From Cercis canadensis (lineage: Eukaryota > Streptophyta > Magnoliopsida > Fabales > Fabaceae), in the NCBI GenBank assembly GCA_003255065.1, contig QAOA01001289.1, forward strand, positions 1,158,930 through 1,222,929: a stretch of 64,000 nt of DNA. Reading direction: 5' to 3'. Shown here piece by piece: positions 22,906 to 35,094 of this stretch (positions are counted from its first letter, which is position 1; each line of letters begins with the position of its first letter). The position numbers and the translations under genes were made by a program. The notes under the pieces were generated by a model. It made no database searches. It saw nothing but the letters and a program-made list of their open reading frames with translations, and was not told where the DNA came from.

Positions 22906-23770
22906 ATGGCAGAAGAAAATCCTCCAAAAGCACTTCGCGACTACACCTTGTCTTCAGTCACAAATACCACCTCTGGTATAAGGCAGCCGGCTATCCAAGC
23001 CAATACTTTCGAGATTAAACCAACAGTTATTCACATGGTCCAGTCGACCTAGTTCAGTGGTTTAGCGAATGAAGATCCTCATGCTCATATCGTCGGGCTT
23101 TTGGAAATATGTGATACCTTCAAGCACAATGGGGCTACTAATGATGTCATTCACCTCCGAATTTTTCCATTCTCACTATGGGATAAAGCCAAGTCTTGGC
23201 TACAGTCTTTGCCAGTCAGAACCATCACTACATGGGATATTTTGGCACAAAATTTTTTAGCCAAATTTTTCCTACCTGCTAAGACCGCCAAACTGCGAAA
23301 TGACATCACTACATTCCATCAATAGGAAAATGAGTCACTTCAGGAGGCTTGGGAAAGGTACAAAGAGTTACTTCGCAGATGCCCCCACCATAGACTTCCT
23401 AACTGGTTGCAACTACAAACCTTCTACAATGGGTTGTTGAGTTCAACCAAGACATTAGTTGACGCTACTGTTGGTGGGTCCTTAATGAGGAAGACATATG
23501 AGGATGCCAATGAATTGCTAGAGGAGATAACTGCCAATGCTTATCAATGACCTGCTGAGAAGCCTATATCACGAAAGGTACTTGGGGTTCATAAGGTTGA
23601 TGCTTTCACAGCCCTATCTGCAAAAATTGATTCTCTGGCTAAGCAGTTAACCATCAAGAATGTCAACGCCATTCAGTCATCTCCTGAGATTTGTGATCAT
23701 TGTGGCAGATATCATGCTAGCTCAGATTGCCAAGTTGGTAATCATTTCTCTACATCTCAATCTGAGGAAG
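22906..23770 (+). pseudogene. gag remnant, part 1 (element 1)
   Basis: Starts with ATG at 22906 (MAEENPP). It includes the retrotransposon gag core (FPFSLWDKAKSWL, then RYKELLRRCPHH and FYNGL) and a zinc-knuckle-like CDHCGRYHASSDC. In-frame stops fall where related Gag proteins have Gln (TAG in ACC TAG TTC near 23050, TAG near 23324) or Trp/Arg (TGA near 23548). Capsid function is lost. The frame stops at the insertion point of the nested solo LTR and resumes beyond it. Confidence 0.85.
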
Positions 23771-23775
23771 CAAGT

Positions 23776-25113
23776 TGATGTGGTTTCTGCTACCGGCAAG
23801 TATATCTGGCCACACAAGTAGTATAAAAGTGAGTTGAGTATCGTCCTCAGGGATTTGATGTTAGCAATTACCAATTTCACTAACAATGATTCTATTTGGA
23901 AAATTCAATGGGTTGAGTTTGAGAAAGCTATACTAATAACATGGATCTCAATGATCAATTGAAATGAGTTGAATAGCACAGCTTAACAACTTAATCAGCA
24001 ATTAAAGTAAAGGATTAACAATTAACAAGAGAAGGTTAGGGGGCTGATTTCACTTGGTTTGGACTTCGGTTATTTCATAGATAAGATAACCTTTGAATTA
24101 TTGAAGAATACATTATCCTAGCTACAAATCCTTTGATGTTGGCCAATTTCCCTAATTTTGATTGAACCCAATCCCTTGGAGACACAATCCTCCCTATCCC
24201 AACTAATTGCCCAATTCCTTGGTACAATTAACTTGTCTAGGTGATTAAGCTCTAGGAAATTAATTCAAAACCACATAAACTAAGTTATCTATTCCTAGAT
24301 TAACTTGATTTATGGTAGAAATTACAAGAGCATACTCATATCTTACTATCCCTAGCATCAACATGAGTCAATAAACTATTCAAATGGTACCTAAGCATTT
24401 AAAGGCATTAAGAATGGTAAAATCTACTCCAACAAAGAGACTTGCATCAAAATAACTTCATTCAACAATACAACTTCATCCAAAACCTAGCTACATCAAT
24501 CCCCTAACAAAGGGGGTTTAGCTATTCATAGTTAAAACAGAGGAATACAGATAAACAAAGTTCATTAAGAGAGAAGAGAAGAAAAACTAGGTAAAATCCG
24601 AGTTGAATCCTCTGAAAATGCTCCAGCTTCTTTCTCTTCTTTGTTCTTGACAGCTTTCCTCCAGACCCCTCTCATTTCCTCCCTCTTGTTCCTTTTATAG
24701 GTAGGTTAGCTCCAAAAGACAGGTGGAAAAACACCTCAGCACTTTCTCCAGCGCTGGGCCCTGGCTAATGAATATTTTGGGTGCTTCAATGCTGGAAGTC
24801 TAGCGCTGGATCAATTTGGCTTCTCGGCTGCACTGGCGCTGGGCGCTGGATGGCCAGAGAGCTTTTCCAGCACTTGATTTGTCCCGTTTAGTTCCTTCTT
24901 CAAGCTCTTAATGCTCTAACCTTCAAGAGCAATAAAAAATGACTATGAATAAGCTAAAAACATGCTAGAAAATTAAATAAAACTATAACTTTGACACTAA
25001 CTAAGATTAATAAATAACTAGAGAATATGACACACATTCATGCAAAATAACTTAAGAACTAGCCAGATAAAGTATAATTGGAGCTATAATAATTCTATTT
25101 TATGGAATTATCA
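23776..25113 (-). mobile_element. Nested solo LTR in gag of element 1
   Basis: 1,338 bp, beginning TGATG and ending ATCA, flanked by the exact 5-bp duplication CAAGT (23771-23775 and 25114-25118). Its start region (CCGGCAAGT, CACACAAGTAGTA, CGTCCTCAGGGATT) matches the LTRs of the large Athila element at 45-59 kb, so it is in minus orientation and comes from a related family. It has its own GC-rich block (24760-24900) with repeated (C)AGCGCTGG words. Removing it and one CAAGT restores continuity of the surrounding gag homology. Confidence 0.9.
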
Positions 25114-25118
25114 CAAGT

Positions 25119-25820
25119 TATGTGGGAAATCATAACAACCAGAATAATCCTTATTCCAACACTTATAATCTTGGGTGGAGAAATCACCCAAATTTTTCTT
25201 AGAGAAACAATTAGAATTTTGCTCAAGCACTAGTGCAAGATCAACCACCACCACCTAAGGTTTCTTTGGAAGATGCTCTTGCCCAGTTAACAATAAATAC
25301 CGCTCAGTTTATGGCAAGAACAGATGCCTCTATTCCAAACTTGGAAGTACAAGTGGGTCAATTATCTAGCATACTTAACACCAGACAACATGGGTCTTTG
25401 CCGAGCGATACAGAGGTGAATCCTAAAGAGCATGTCATGACTATCATTCTTCGTAATGGTAAGATCTTAGATGAACTAATTGAAGTTGCAAAGAAGGTGC
25501 CCATTATGTCAGTAGAGCCCAAGACAAAGGAAGACACCTCAGTGGAACCACTTATGAAATCTGTGGAGAAGATATCTAAGTTATTTCCAAATAATCCTCC
25601 ACCTTATGTTCCACCTCTTCCTTTCCCTCAGAGATTCTAGAAGAAGAAGCTGGATAATCAATTTTCAAAATTTCTAAAGGTGTTCAAGAGGCTGCACATC
25701 AACATCCCATTTGTAGATGCTTTGAAGCAAATGCCTAACTACGTAAAATTTATGAAGGAGATTCTGTCCAATAAAAGAAAGCTAGAGAATTATGAGACTG
25801 TGACACTTATTGAGGAGTAA
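25119..25820 (+). pseudogene. gag remnant, part 2 (element 1)
   Basis: Continues the gag homology after the solo LTR: NLGWRNHPNFS, then a region with QVGQLSSILNTRQ, NPKEHV and PPLPFPQRF as in the large Athila element. TAG codons replace expected Trp and Gln shortly after NHPNFS (about 25197-25220). Another TAG follows PFPQRF at about 25638. Confidence 0.8.
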
Positions 25821-26303
25821 CGTGCAATCTTACAAAATAAAGTACTACCAAAATTAACAGATCTAGGGAGTTTTAATATTCCTTGTTCTATTGGTAATGT
25901 ATCTTTTGGCACTTTGTGATCTTGGTGCTAGTATTAACCTTACGCCTCTTTCTATTTCAGGAAATTGGGTATAGGAGAAGTCAAGCCAACCTCCATCTCC
26001 TTGACATTGGCGGATAGATCAATCAAGTATCCAAGGGGAATCCTAGAGGATGTATTAATGAAAGTGGACAAGTTCATCTTCCTAGCGGACTTCGTTGTGC
26101 TTGACATGGAGGAGGACCAAGAAATCTCAATCATTCTCGGTCATCCATTTTTAGAAACTGCGAAAGCTCTCATTGATGTGCAAAAGGACCAACTTACTCT
26201 GAGAGTGCAAGGTGATCAAGTGTCATTCAAGGTTTTCAAAGAAATGAAGCATTCAAATGAAGTGAGTGTCTGTTGTAAAATTAACACTATAATGAAGCAC
26301 TAA
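25821..26303 (+). pseudogene. Aspartic protease remnant (element 1)
   Basis: Retropepsin-like region homologous to the large Athila element. The active-site motif DLGASIN is at about 25919-25939, then after a frame change GIGEVKPTS, VDKFIFLADF and the flap/core IILGHPFLETAKALI. At least one frameshift lies between the active-site motif and RKLGIG. Confidence 0.75.
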
Positions 26304-28471
26304 ATTGCAAGACCCAATTGGAGCTCGCACCATGGGGACATCACATAAGGTGAAGCCTCATTTAGAGGTCCAAGATGATAAAATTCCCAATAAGGCAATG
26401 ACTAAACCAGTGCCTATAGCTAAGTCTCATAAGAAAAATAAGAAGAAGAAGCCATCATTCCAAAAGATTCTTTTGGAGCAGCTTAGAAAATTTGCTTGTT
26501 TTGGGGATGGAAACAAAGTTTGGAGCTTAAAAGAAAACGGCCAACAATCCAAAGCTCAAAGAAATAATGGAGTAAAATTTCAAAAGTCCTTTATTGCTAT
26601 TTTTGATCCTGGTTAAGTTATTTCAAAGACAGTCCGGTTGAAGACTATAAATTTAGTGCTAATTGGGAGGCAACCCAAGTGTTTTTAGCACGTTCATATA
26701 TTTTTCTTTCCGCTTATGTTTTTAGTTGATTTTATTTTAAGTTGTTAGTGTTGTTTTTAATGATTGGATTCTCTTTTCTTGCAAGGTACTACTTCAATTT
26801 TCAGTGACAATAGCTTCTTGGCGCTCTGTCGGGTGTGCAACCATCTCATTGTGGCATTAGAAGCTAAAATTTTCAGTTTGGACAGAGGCTGAGTGCAGCT
26901 GCTCTTGAAAACCAGCGCCGCAATGCTTAGGAACGAGAAATTTTATCTTTCACTAGGAGATCAGCACGACAGCCCTTATCGACAAGCGCCGCAACTCTGT
27001 GGAGGCTGAGAGTCAGCACCACTGCTCTCATCATTCAACGCCGCGGCGCCCATGCTTGCAATTGGAAATTTTTTTTTAAGCACCCAACGTTCCTGAACCC
27101 CCTACTACTCCGCAGGAGGATGAAGATGCCGCATGACCCACCGCCACTTCAAGGAAGTCCCACTATCTCTTTATTTTCAGCCTTTACCATTGAGGACAAT
27201 GTTTCCCTAAGTTTTGGGGTGTGAGATTTTATTTTTCTTGCCTGTCGAAATTTGATTAACTAATGTTTTTTATTTCAAAAAAAAAAATTCTGAAAACCTT
27301 GAGCCTATGATAAAACTAAATTTCTCTTGACTACAACTCTAGAAAAATGATAGATGTTATGTTTGTGTGTCTGAGAAACCCTGAAGTTAACTCTTGTTTG
27401 ACTAAAATTTACTTAATCACTAAGCACATAGCTCTGTTTGCTTGAAATTGGCATTGTTTAAAGATGATTATGTGAGCTAAGCCATTTCAAAATCTCACAA
27501 ATGCTAGAACTTGCTTGATTGTTAGTCAAGGCGAAATCCTAGGTTGCACAATATTAGGGATATGATTTAGGCCATTTTTTTTAGTTTGAGCCTTTTTAGC
27601 TAACCATTTGAATGATGTTTGATCCCTAGCATACCCCATTGAGCTTAAATTAGCCTTTTTCTTTGTCACCTACAATAACCTTAGCCTTTGGATGGATCTC
27701 TTTATTTGTACCTTTCATTTAGAGCACTTATTCAGTTAAAGAGCATCTAGAGCTAGAAATTGGGGGAAGAATGGGTGGAGAAAAAAAATGTCAATGCAAT
27801 AAGACCACCAAAAGAGCTACATTCTTGCTGTAAAGAAATGAAATGTGCAATGAAAAAGAAAGAAATTTCTTAAAAGCATGAAGTTTGGGATGTAGTAACC
27901 CAAAATAGAAAATTTTTTGTTGGTGGATATCAAAGTAAAAATGAAAATAAGTTTGGGGGAATTAGAAGTGAAAGAAAGAAAACAATGGTTGCTCGCGAGA
28001 CTTGCTCTAATTGAATTTGTGTGATGAGTGAACTAAACCATTTTATTATCTCTTATCCTACCCTTCACCTAGCCACACATTACAAACCAACCAAAAGTCC
28101 TTCTGATCCTTTATGTTGTTTGGCCTACATTAGTGGAGATTGACATGAAAAGCAAGTATATGGGGTTCTTAGAGAATAAAAGTAGAGAATATGTGTTTAT
28201 GATCTTATTTGCATAATCTGATTTAAGTATAGCGAGTAGGGTAAGCAAGGGCTATACTTACACACACAAAGAATTTTTGGTGCGATGAGATTAATTTTGG
28301 GTTGAAAATGGACACATTCATGCCATCTTGAACTTATTCTAAGAGTTGTGTTTAATTGAATTCTTTAAGGTCTGCATGGTGAGTAAGAAAAGTGTACATT
28401 CTTTAGTTAGCTTCTAAGTAGAATTTATTTTCTTTGCTCGAGGACTAGCAAATGTTAAGTTTGGGGATATT
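26304..28471 (+). other. 3' internal noncoding region of element 1 with polypurine tract
   Basis: No RT, RNase H or integrase. A short Lys-rich frame (26305-26616; KSHKKNKKKKPSF) follows the protease. A GC-rich block with AGCGCCGCAA-type repeats lies at about 26880-27060. The rest is AT-rich. Just before the 3' LTR is GAGGACTAGCAAATG, then AAGTTTGGGGATATT, the Athila-type polypurine tract (about 28438-28471). The block 28125-28165 recurs at 36524 in the collapsed element. Confidence 0.7.
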
Positions 28472-30298
28472 TGTTGAGTGAGTTTTATATCCACTATTTA
28501 GATATCTTTTACTTAATTATTTAGTCATTTATGAGATTTATTGTCATCTAATGGGTTGTTTATGTTAATTTGTATGTTTAAATGAAAATTCATGGGTTTC
28601 ATGTTCTGACGTGAAGAAATAAAGAATTTGGAAGATTTGGAACAAAAAGCAAGGGTTGCTGCCCTTGAAACCAAGAGTTGTTGCTCCTGTAGCATTAAAG
28701 TGTAAAGCCCCTGACAGAGCTCAAGTGCTGCAGCACTTGAAAAGCAGAGCAGCAGTGCCAGTGACAAAAATTTTCAACCTTCCAACTAGTTGAAAAGAAG
28801 TTGCAGTGCCCAAACTCCATTTTGACCCGAGAGCAAGCGCCGCAGCGCTCAACAGCAAGAGCCGCAGCTCCCATTTGTGAAGATTTTGGTCTTTTATCCA
28901 GAGAGCAGGGGCTGCTACGTTGGAAATCAAGAGTTGCAGCGCCAGAGCGAGAATTCTTACAGACGTGTCTTTATTTCCTAGTTTTTTAGGGCTTTTGTGG
29001 AGGAGTATAAATAGGGACTTCTAGGATAGATGAGGGATTCTATTCTGGACTCTTTAGAGGCAAGGAAGGAGAGCAAAAACAAGGATTTGAGAAGGGCAAC
29101 TGGGATAGAAGATTGGTGGCTTCTCTTTAGAGTTTTATTTTTCTTCCATTTGATTGATGTTTAGATTTTACTTAATCATGTTCTTACCTTCTGCTATGAA
29201 CTAATCTCTTATCTAGGGCTACGATGTAGCCTAATTATGAATGATTGTAGTTTCTTGTGAAATTAATTTAAGGTTTATCTTTTCTAATTGAGTGTTTATC
29301 TTTGATCTTCATGCTTCTAATTGTCTGATCACCAATTAGTTTATAGGTTAATTACAATGAGACCAGAATGAGATTTGTGTGTATAGTTCATTGGGATAAA
29401 TATCATAGGTTGCATGTAGGATAAGAATATACCTCCATGACTTGTGTAGCTATTTAAAAAAAAAAACCAAAGAATTAAGTGAATTTCTAGGTTATTTGCA
29501 ATTCACATAGGAATATAGTGGGTTCATAATTTAGAAATATTTTTGTTTGACCTTGAAAAAGGCTAATAAATAATTTAGGGTTCTTGGATAGCAATTAAGA
29601 AGATAAATAGATATTAATGACATGAGGAANTACGATGTAGCCTAATTATGAATGATTGTAGTTTCTTGTGAAATTAATTTAAGGTTTATCTTTTCTAATT
29701 GAGTGTTTATCTCTGATCTTCATGCTTCTAATTGTCTGATCACCAATTAGTTTATAGGTTAATTACAATGAGACCGGAATGAGATTTATGTGTATAGTTC
29801 ATTGGGATAAATATCATAGGTTGCATGTAGGATAAGAATATACCTCCATGACTTGTGTAGCTATTTAAAAAAAAAAATCAAAGAATTAAGTGAATTTCTA
29901 GGTTATTTGCAATTCACATAGGAATATAGTGGGTTCATAATTTAGAAATATTTTTGTTTGACCTTGAAAAAGGCTAATAAATAATTTAGGGTTCTTGGAT
30001 AGCAATTAAGAAGATAAATAGATATTAATGACATGAGGAACGAAAACTTAGATTAATTATGGTGAAATTGGAGCCCTAGGCTTTTCTCTCTTGATTAATT
30101 CGTCATTTTATCTGTTTTGCTTATTTTCAATTTATTTAAAGTTCTATCTTAAAATTCTCCATACTCGTTGATTAGATAAAATTGAGATTAACCCAATTTC
30201 AGTAGTTGATAACATTAATCCTTGTGGGAATGATAATTCACTCTCATTGTATTACTTGGAAATGATAACGTGCACTTGCCTTAGAGTTTTACACAACA
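28472..30298 (+). repeat. 3' LTR of element 1
   Basis: Same termini as the 5' LTR. Its apparent 1,827 bp includes a probable false duplication across the N at 29630; without that it is about 1,416 bp. Compared with the 5' LTR it lacks a short GC-rich piece near 28790. TATAAATAG is at about 29006. Confidence 0.9.
29220..30040. repeat. Direct repeat across the N at 29630 (probable assembly artefact)
   Basis: 29220-29629 and 29631-30040 are near-identical copies of part of the element 1 LTR joined by one undetermined base. Confidence 0.85.
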
Positions 30299-30303
30299 TC
30301 TCT

Positions 30304-31189
30304 CATGTCTATTTAGATTTTGAATCTAGAGCAAGACTTTTCTCATTTAAAAAATCTATAAATATATTTTTTCTACAGCAAAAATTAGGACGGGAAAATC
30401 CTTCTGAAGTTTGAATCTTTTTAACACTTTTCAAGCCTTTCATCATTTTAAAAAAATTTCTTAAATTGATTTTGACATTTGATATTATTAGCTTGCCACG
30501 TTTTCTTTACTCTCTCCCCATGCATGCTTTCAAGTTTCAACTGTTCCCAATGTGATATTGATTTTAAATTTGCTTGACTATCTTCTATCTTCGACCCTTT
30601 CTGTGATAAAATTCATTGTTGGTGACTATTGGGTCGTATTTCCATTAAGAGAAGGAAGGGAAGTGGGTTTTCTTTGTCCATCCACAATCGTTTGCTCTCC
30701 CATTCGGAAGTCTTCTCAAACACAATTTTCCTTCTTCGTTCTTCTCCAAAATCTTATCTCCCACCCTTCATCGATAGCATTTTCCTCTTATACTTCTCTC
30801 ACCGTCTTCTTTCCTTCTCAAAAGTTGCTTCAACCTTTATTTGCCATAAGGATGCCAAGAACACTAGTCAGCCCCTTAGAAAATGTAAAGGCCGAATTTG
30901 CTGTTAAAAAATTCTAGCATATGTCTGATGAGCTGCCGAGGCTTCTCAAATTAATTAAGTTTTAGGTCGGTTACCTAGCTATTTGCAGCATAGGACAGCC
31001 CTAAGTCGAACCTAAGGATTGTTCTATTTAGTGAATCATATAGAGAAGCATGTAAACAGGGGGGGGTTGTGTTTGTTTTANGTATGAGGAATAACTATTG
31101 TATAAAAAGTGTGTTCATCAATGTCCCAGCAATAAGCTCCAAACATAAGTAAATAGTGTACATTTCCAAAAAAAAAAAATTCTAGGTAT
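30304..31189. other. Intergenic, no gene seen
   Basis: Right flank of element 1. The plus-strand frame at 30552-30917 has no recognisable domain and no second copy here. Contains an undetermined base at 31081 beside a G8 run; no duplication flanks this N. Confidence 0.4.
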
Positions 31190-31515
31190 TTCATCACACG
31201 TCAATAATGTGTAGATAAGACGTTGCCCTAAGTATTGAGGCACCCCTAGGTGATACCAAAAATAGTAAAAAGCTTATATCGAAGCTGCCAGGGCACTTCA
31301 CAATGCAGAAACCCATGGCGTTAGTCTACAAGCTCCAAAAACACATCACACATATGTCAGGAGATAAAGCATTGTGCAGCTTACGTGCCTTTAACAGATC
31401 ATTTGTGTTAATACTACTACTGACCACAATCCAAATAAAGACTTCAGCGTTGGACGGAGCTTTCACTTTCAGATAAGACTTAGTAAAAACCAAGTTCTGA
31501 CTATGATGTAGACCA
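31190..31515 (-). pseudogene. LINE remnant: zinc-binding region after reverse transcriptase (zf-RVT)
   Basis: Minus-strand translation shows KAPSNAEVFIWIVV, NTNDLLKARK, LSPDICVMC, then in another frame NHGFLHCEVPWQL and KLFTIFGIT. This order matches the zinc-binding domain downstream of the reverse transcriptase of plant L1-type LINEs (also found in degenerate RT-like genes). Stops and frameshifts throughout; the RT itself is not present. No poly-A tail or target-site duplication identified. Confidence 0.7.
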
Positions 31516-32277
31516 CGTCACAAGTGATTTCATGGATCAGGCCGAGCATAATATGACCCAGAAGAAAATAGGATTGTCGGGTCATAATCGCTCTGTTTCA
31601 GTTACAATGACATAATTTTTAGCTCGAGTGGAGTTACGGGACTCATTACCTAGCTTTCCGAAGTTCGTTCAGAGGTCGATGATGTGGCAACTGGGTATAC
31701 TCGGATGAGGCTATTTCCAGGCTCAAAATCCTTCAAAACATCAGTTTCGGAGCTATTTTTTAATTTGCTTTAGTTTTGCAGCAAAAAGTTTCTCAAAGAT
31801 AGAAAAAGAAAATATTTCTAGTTCGAAAGAAAAGATAACTTTTTAATTTTATTTTAATTAATAATGGTATTTTATTTTAAAAATAGAGAACGAAATTTTT
31901 GCAATCCAAATGATTATGCTACAGTCATGATTTCATATATAGTATAGATATAGATTTAATACTTTTTTCTATAAAAATAAATCTTTCAACGCTCTAGACT
32001 CAACTGAATATTTCCAATCCCACAATGTAAGAAATTGTGTAGTAAGCTACTAGGTGTGCTTTTGATAGAGAGTGATTTCACTAGTTTGTATGAGGTCAAA
32101 AGTTTGAAACTACTTGTTGTCATGTAACCAAAACAAACAAACTGCCAAGTTACTGTGTGGTGGAATACTATTATTCTTCTGTTATTTCTACTTATAATAA
32201 ACAAAACTAGTGCTACTTATATATTAATACTTGTTGCAGCCATAATGTCAATGTCAAGCTGGCCACCTAAGATTGTT

Positions 32278-32318
<41 letters not shown>
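31516..32318. other. Intergenic, no gene seen
   Basis: Sequence between the LINE remnant and the hAT-like element. The part near 31520-31740 has a base composition unlike its surroundings and may be old repeat. An (AT)n tract at 32281-32318 abuts the target-site duplication of the next element. Confidence 0.35.
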
Positions 32319-32326
32319 GTTACAAT

Positions 32327-34483
32327 CAATGTTTTAAAAATTGGATCGAACTGGAGAGTCCAACCGATGCCCGGTTAGGATAACGGTTCAATTTTAGGGG
32401 GTAAACCGTTTGGGCGGTCGAACCGATGAAAACCAGTACCAGTTTACAATAACCGGCCGGTTCAAAGATTTTACTTTTTTTTTTTAAAAAAAAAAAACCT
32501 CCTAAACGGCGTCATTTGCATCTTCATTCCCAATTTTCAGTTTTTCCCCGTTCATTCCTCTCCATTCTCCATGAACACATGCGACTGAGCCCTAATCTCC
32601 CTCCATTCTCTCAGCGACTCAGTCCGGCGGACACACCTGCGTTCTTCCCCTTCCGGCACCGGTGAGATTCTCAGTTATTTTCAGTTTTAATCTCTGTTTA
32701 AGCAGCAAATGTTTTGATTCCCTTGTGTTTTCTTTCTGCTATCTGTGTTCTGCTTTATGCTTATTGACTGAAATCATGGATAATTTGTTTGCTTTCTGGT
32801 TGTTGAAATTTCCAAATGAAGAATATGGGTTTTGGATTTTCGTTCTCTAGCTTGCAGATGATTATGAATAGGGAATATATTTCCCTTGCACCCAAAAAAA
32901 AAATAAGAATAGGGAATATTGCAGTTCTCTTTTTTCCTACGGCTTTAACTTTTATACCTGGAAGGATTGAAGATGGGAATGTTAATGACAATTAAGCGGG
33001 TTTGGACTCTGGACAGAATTACCAACATTCTGATATGAAACTTAAGCTTGTAAATATATGTCATATATCAGTTGATATTTTAATTAATGGCAGTGCCCTG
33101 AATCAGAGTTATATTGGGGACTTTACTGGACTCTTAGATTGGGTAATTCTTATTAGTGAACATGAATTGATGCTTTGGCTTTCAACTGGAACATTGCTTT
33201 TTCTGTGTGTTTCTGATTCATTGATATTGGGGCTATATTTAGAAAGGGGAAATCTTTGAAAATGCATTTGTTTTCTAGTAAATAAATTTATGGTCTTGAT
33301 TGCTTCAATGTAAAAGTGAAAGAGGGCTCCATTTTAATTTCTAATAAAAGGAGCCATGATCTGTATATCAATTAGATGTTGGTTAACAGAATTGAAGCTA
33401 GAATATTGGGGGCTCTTATCCATTAAAAATTGATAAACCTTCCTAAATTCTGTAAAAGTATTTGGCAATTAAGAATATTTGTTTTTGATTCTCTGAAATA
33501 TGGAGGCCCTTAATCTGCAACTATCAAGAAACTCCAGCCTATAGTAGAAGTCATACTTCATAACGTGTTATGAAAAATAGTTCTTGGTATAACAGGGTAT
33601 ATCTTTTGGAAAATATAATGCATATTGTGGCTAAGGAGATGCTGCAGCTACTGTAAGTGATAAAATATTATTTCCATCAATTATTAATGCATAAGGAAAT
33701 GGCCTTCATGGTTTCCTACTATCAATTCCTTCAATTAATGCAGAAATGAATTCTGTGATCCAATTCAGTTCCATCAACGTGTGGGCACTAATTAATGGTA
33801 ATAGGAATTAGGAAATGCTATGCCTAGTGTAGTGTTTGGAGATGATAGGGAATTGAAATTCAGTGGTGTGCGAACATTTTTTGTGAGATTGGATCAATGG
33901 GAAAAGCAAGCAGCTTTGATTCCATTTTCTTCTATTGTTAATTGCCTTATGGGGATGGGTAAAATCTGTCTATGTGCAGATTATGGAATGCAAATTAAAA
34001 TCTATCTAAGGCTTTGATATTCTTAGATTTTAACTGATTATGCCAACTTTTGTCAAGCAGCAAAACAAAGCAAGTGCAAACATCCAGCAACAGAACAAAG
34101 CAAAGAGGCTGCAGAATCCACAAAGAGCATAATCATTTGAGTGTTGAAGATGGCATCCTCTGAACATAATTCAAGTGCTGCATCATTTGAGTTTGAGATT
34201 ATGGTTGTATTTGAATTATGAGTTTGAGACTTGTGTTTGACTAAAACATATGATTATGTTAAATGTTTATTTTTTGTGAATTAGTTTGAGTAAGTTTTAA
34301 ATATTTTTCTTTATTTTGTAGTTATTTTTTGAGCAATATGTTATATTGTACTTATATTATAAATTTTTAAAGACATGTTTTTAGTGTGACCGGTTAGACC
34401 GTTTGGTCTGACCGGTCCAACTGGTCTGATCGGTCATTTTTTGTCACACTGGTTCGCTCACCGGTCCGGTTTTTAAAACATTG
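32327..34483. mobile_element. Non-autonomous hAT-like element, 2.16 kb
   Basis: Terminal inverted repeats CAATGTTTTAAAAA at both ends. Flanking 8-bp duplications GTTACAAT and GTTACAAC (32319-32326, 34484-34491) differ at one base. Subterminal regions are packed with (G/A)ACCGGT and GGTCCG-type words on both strands, as in hAT elements. No transposase remains. A pyrimidine-rich leader ending GGCACCGGTGAG (a plausible donor) sits near 32650. An ATGGCATCC start with a few open codons lies near 34150, just before the AT-rich 3' part. This looks like a deletion derivative keeping leader and start codon. Confidence 0.75.
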
Positions 34484-34491
34484 GTTACAAC

Positions 34492-35094
34492 TTCCCTATA
34501 TGTTTATTGTGTTTAAAGGCTTTTGTTATTAGCCTTAAAGACATTCGGTTATGGTTTTGTAACTGCATTATAAAATGCTTTGAAGTGCTTTGATTGGCTG
34601 AATGGTTATGACTTTAAATTGGCTAACATATGACTGTTTTATTTGTGCTTTAATTCTTTGTTTTAAAAACTTATAATATTTATTTAATTGTGGCCAAACA
34701 ACTAGAATTTGGAAAGGTGGTATAATACACTATATATATGTGTATGTGCTTCTACAATTGGTATGATATACATTTGTAAGTGCAACCTAATTGTAGTGTG
34801 TGCATATTCTTTGCTTATATTGTGTGAGTAAACACTTTGGTAGAGAAGGGTATTAGAGAGAGTCTTTTCCTCTTATTTGTGCAGAATATTGGAGGATAAA
34901 TTGTGTGGCTACCAGGCTATTGTATCCTGGAGGCAACGCATCTAGAACGTGCTGTACCTAGTGGATATACTAAAAATCACCTGTGAGAGGTGTGAATTGT
35001 CTTAAAGAAAGCGAGATACCCGTACCTCATCCTGGTGTCATATCTCTAACTTTCTCTGACCTATTGTTATTATTTGTATTTTATTTTCTTATAA
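34492..35094. other. Upstream of the F-box pseudogene, no gene seen
   Basis: AT-rich to 34800, then a more mixed sequence with AGAGAGAG and a CTACCAGGCTATTG segment that may be an old LTR edge. No reading frame with recognisable content. Confidence 0.3.

Larger units (their letters stand above)
21217..30298 (+). mobile_element. Athila-like LTR retrotransposon lacking pol (element 1)
   Basis: LTRs at 21217-22653 and 28472-30298 begin TGTTGAG and end ACAACA. The 5-bp target-site duplication TCTCT is exact (21212-21216 and 30299-30303). The interior holds a PBS, a decayed gag, a protease remnant, then a long noncoding stretch to a polypurine tract; no reverse transcriptase, RNase H or integrase is found. 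A solo LTR of a related family is nested at 23776-25113. Such gag-only elements would need enzymes from an autonomous relative to move. Confidence 0.9.

Noticed and set aside
30552..30917. 121-codon plus-strand frame
   Set aside because: Low-complexity Ser/Phe-rich translation with no recognisable domain or codon pattern; likely chance in pyrimidine-rich DNA.
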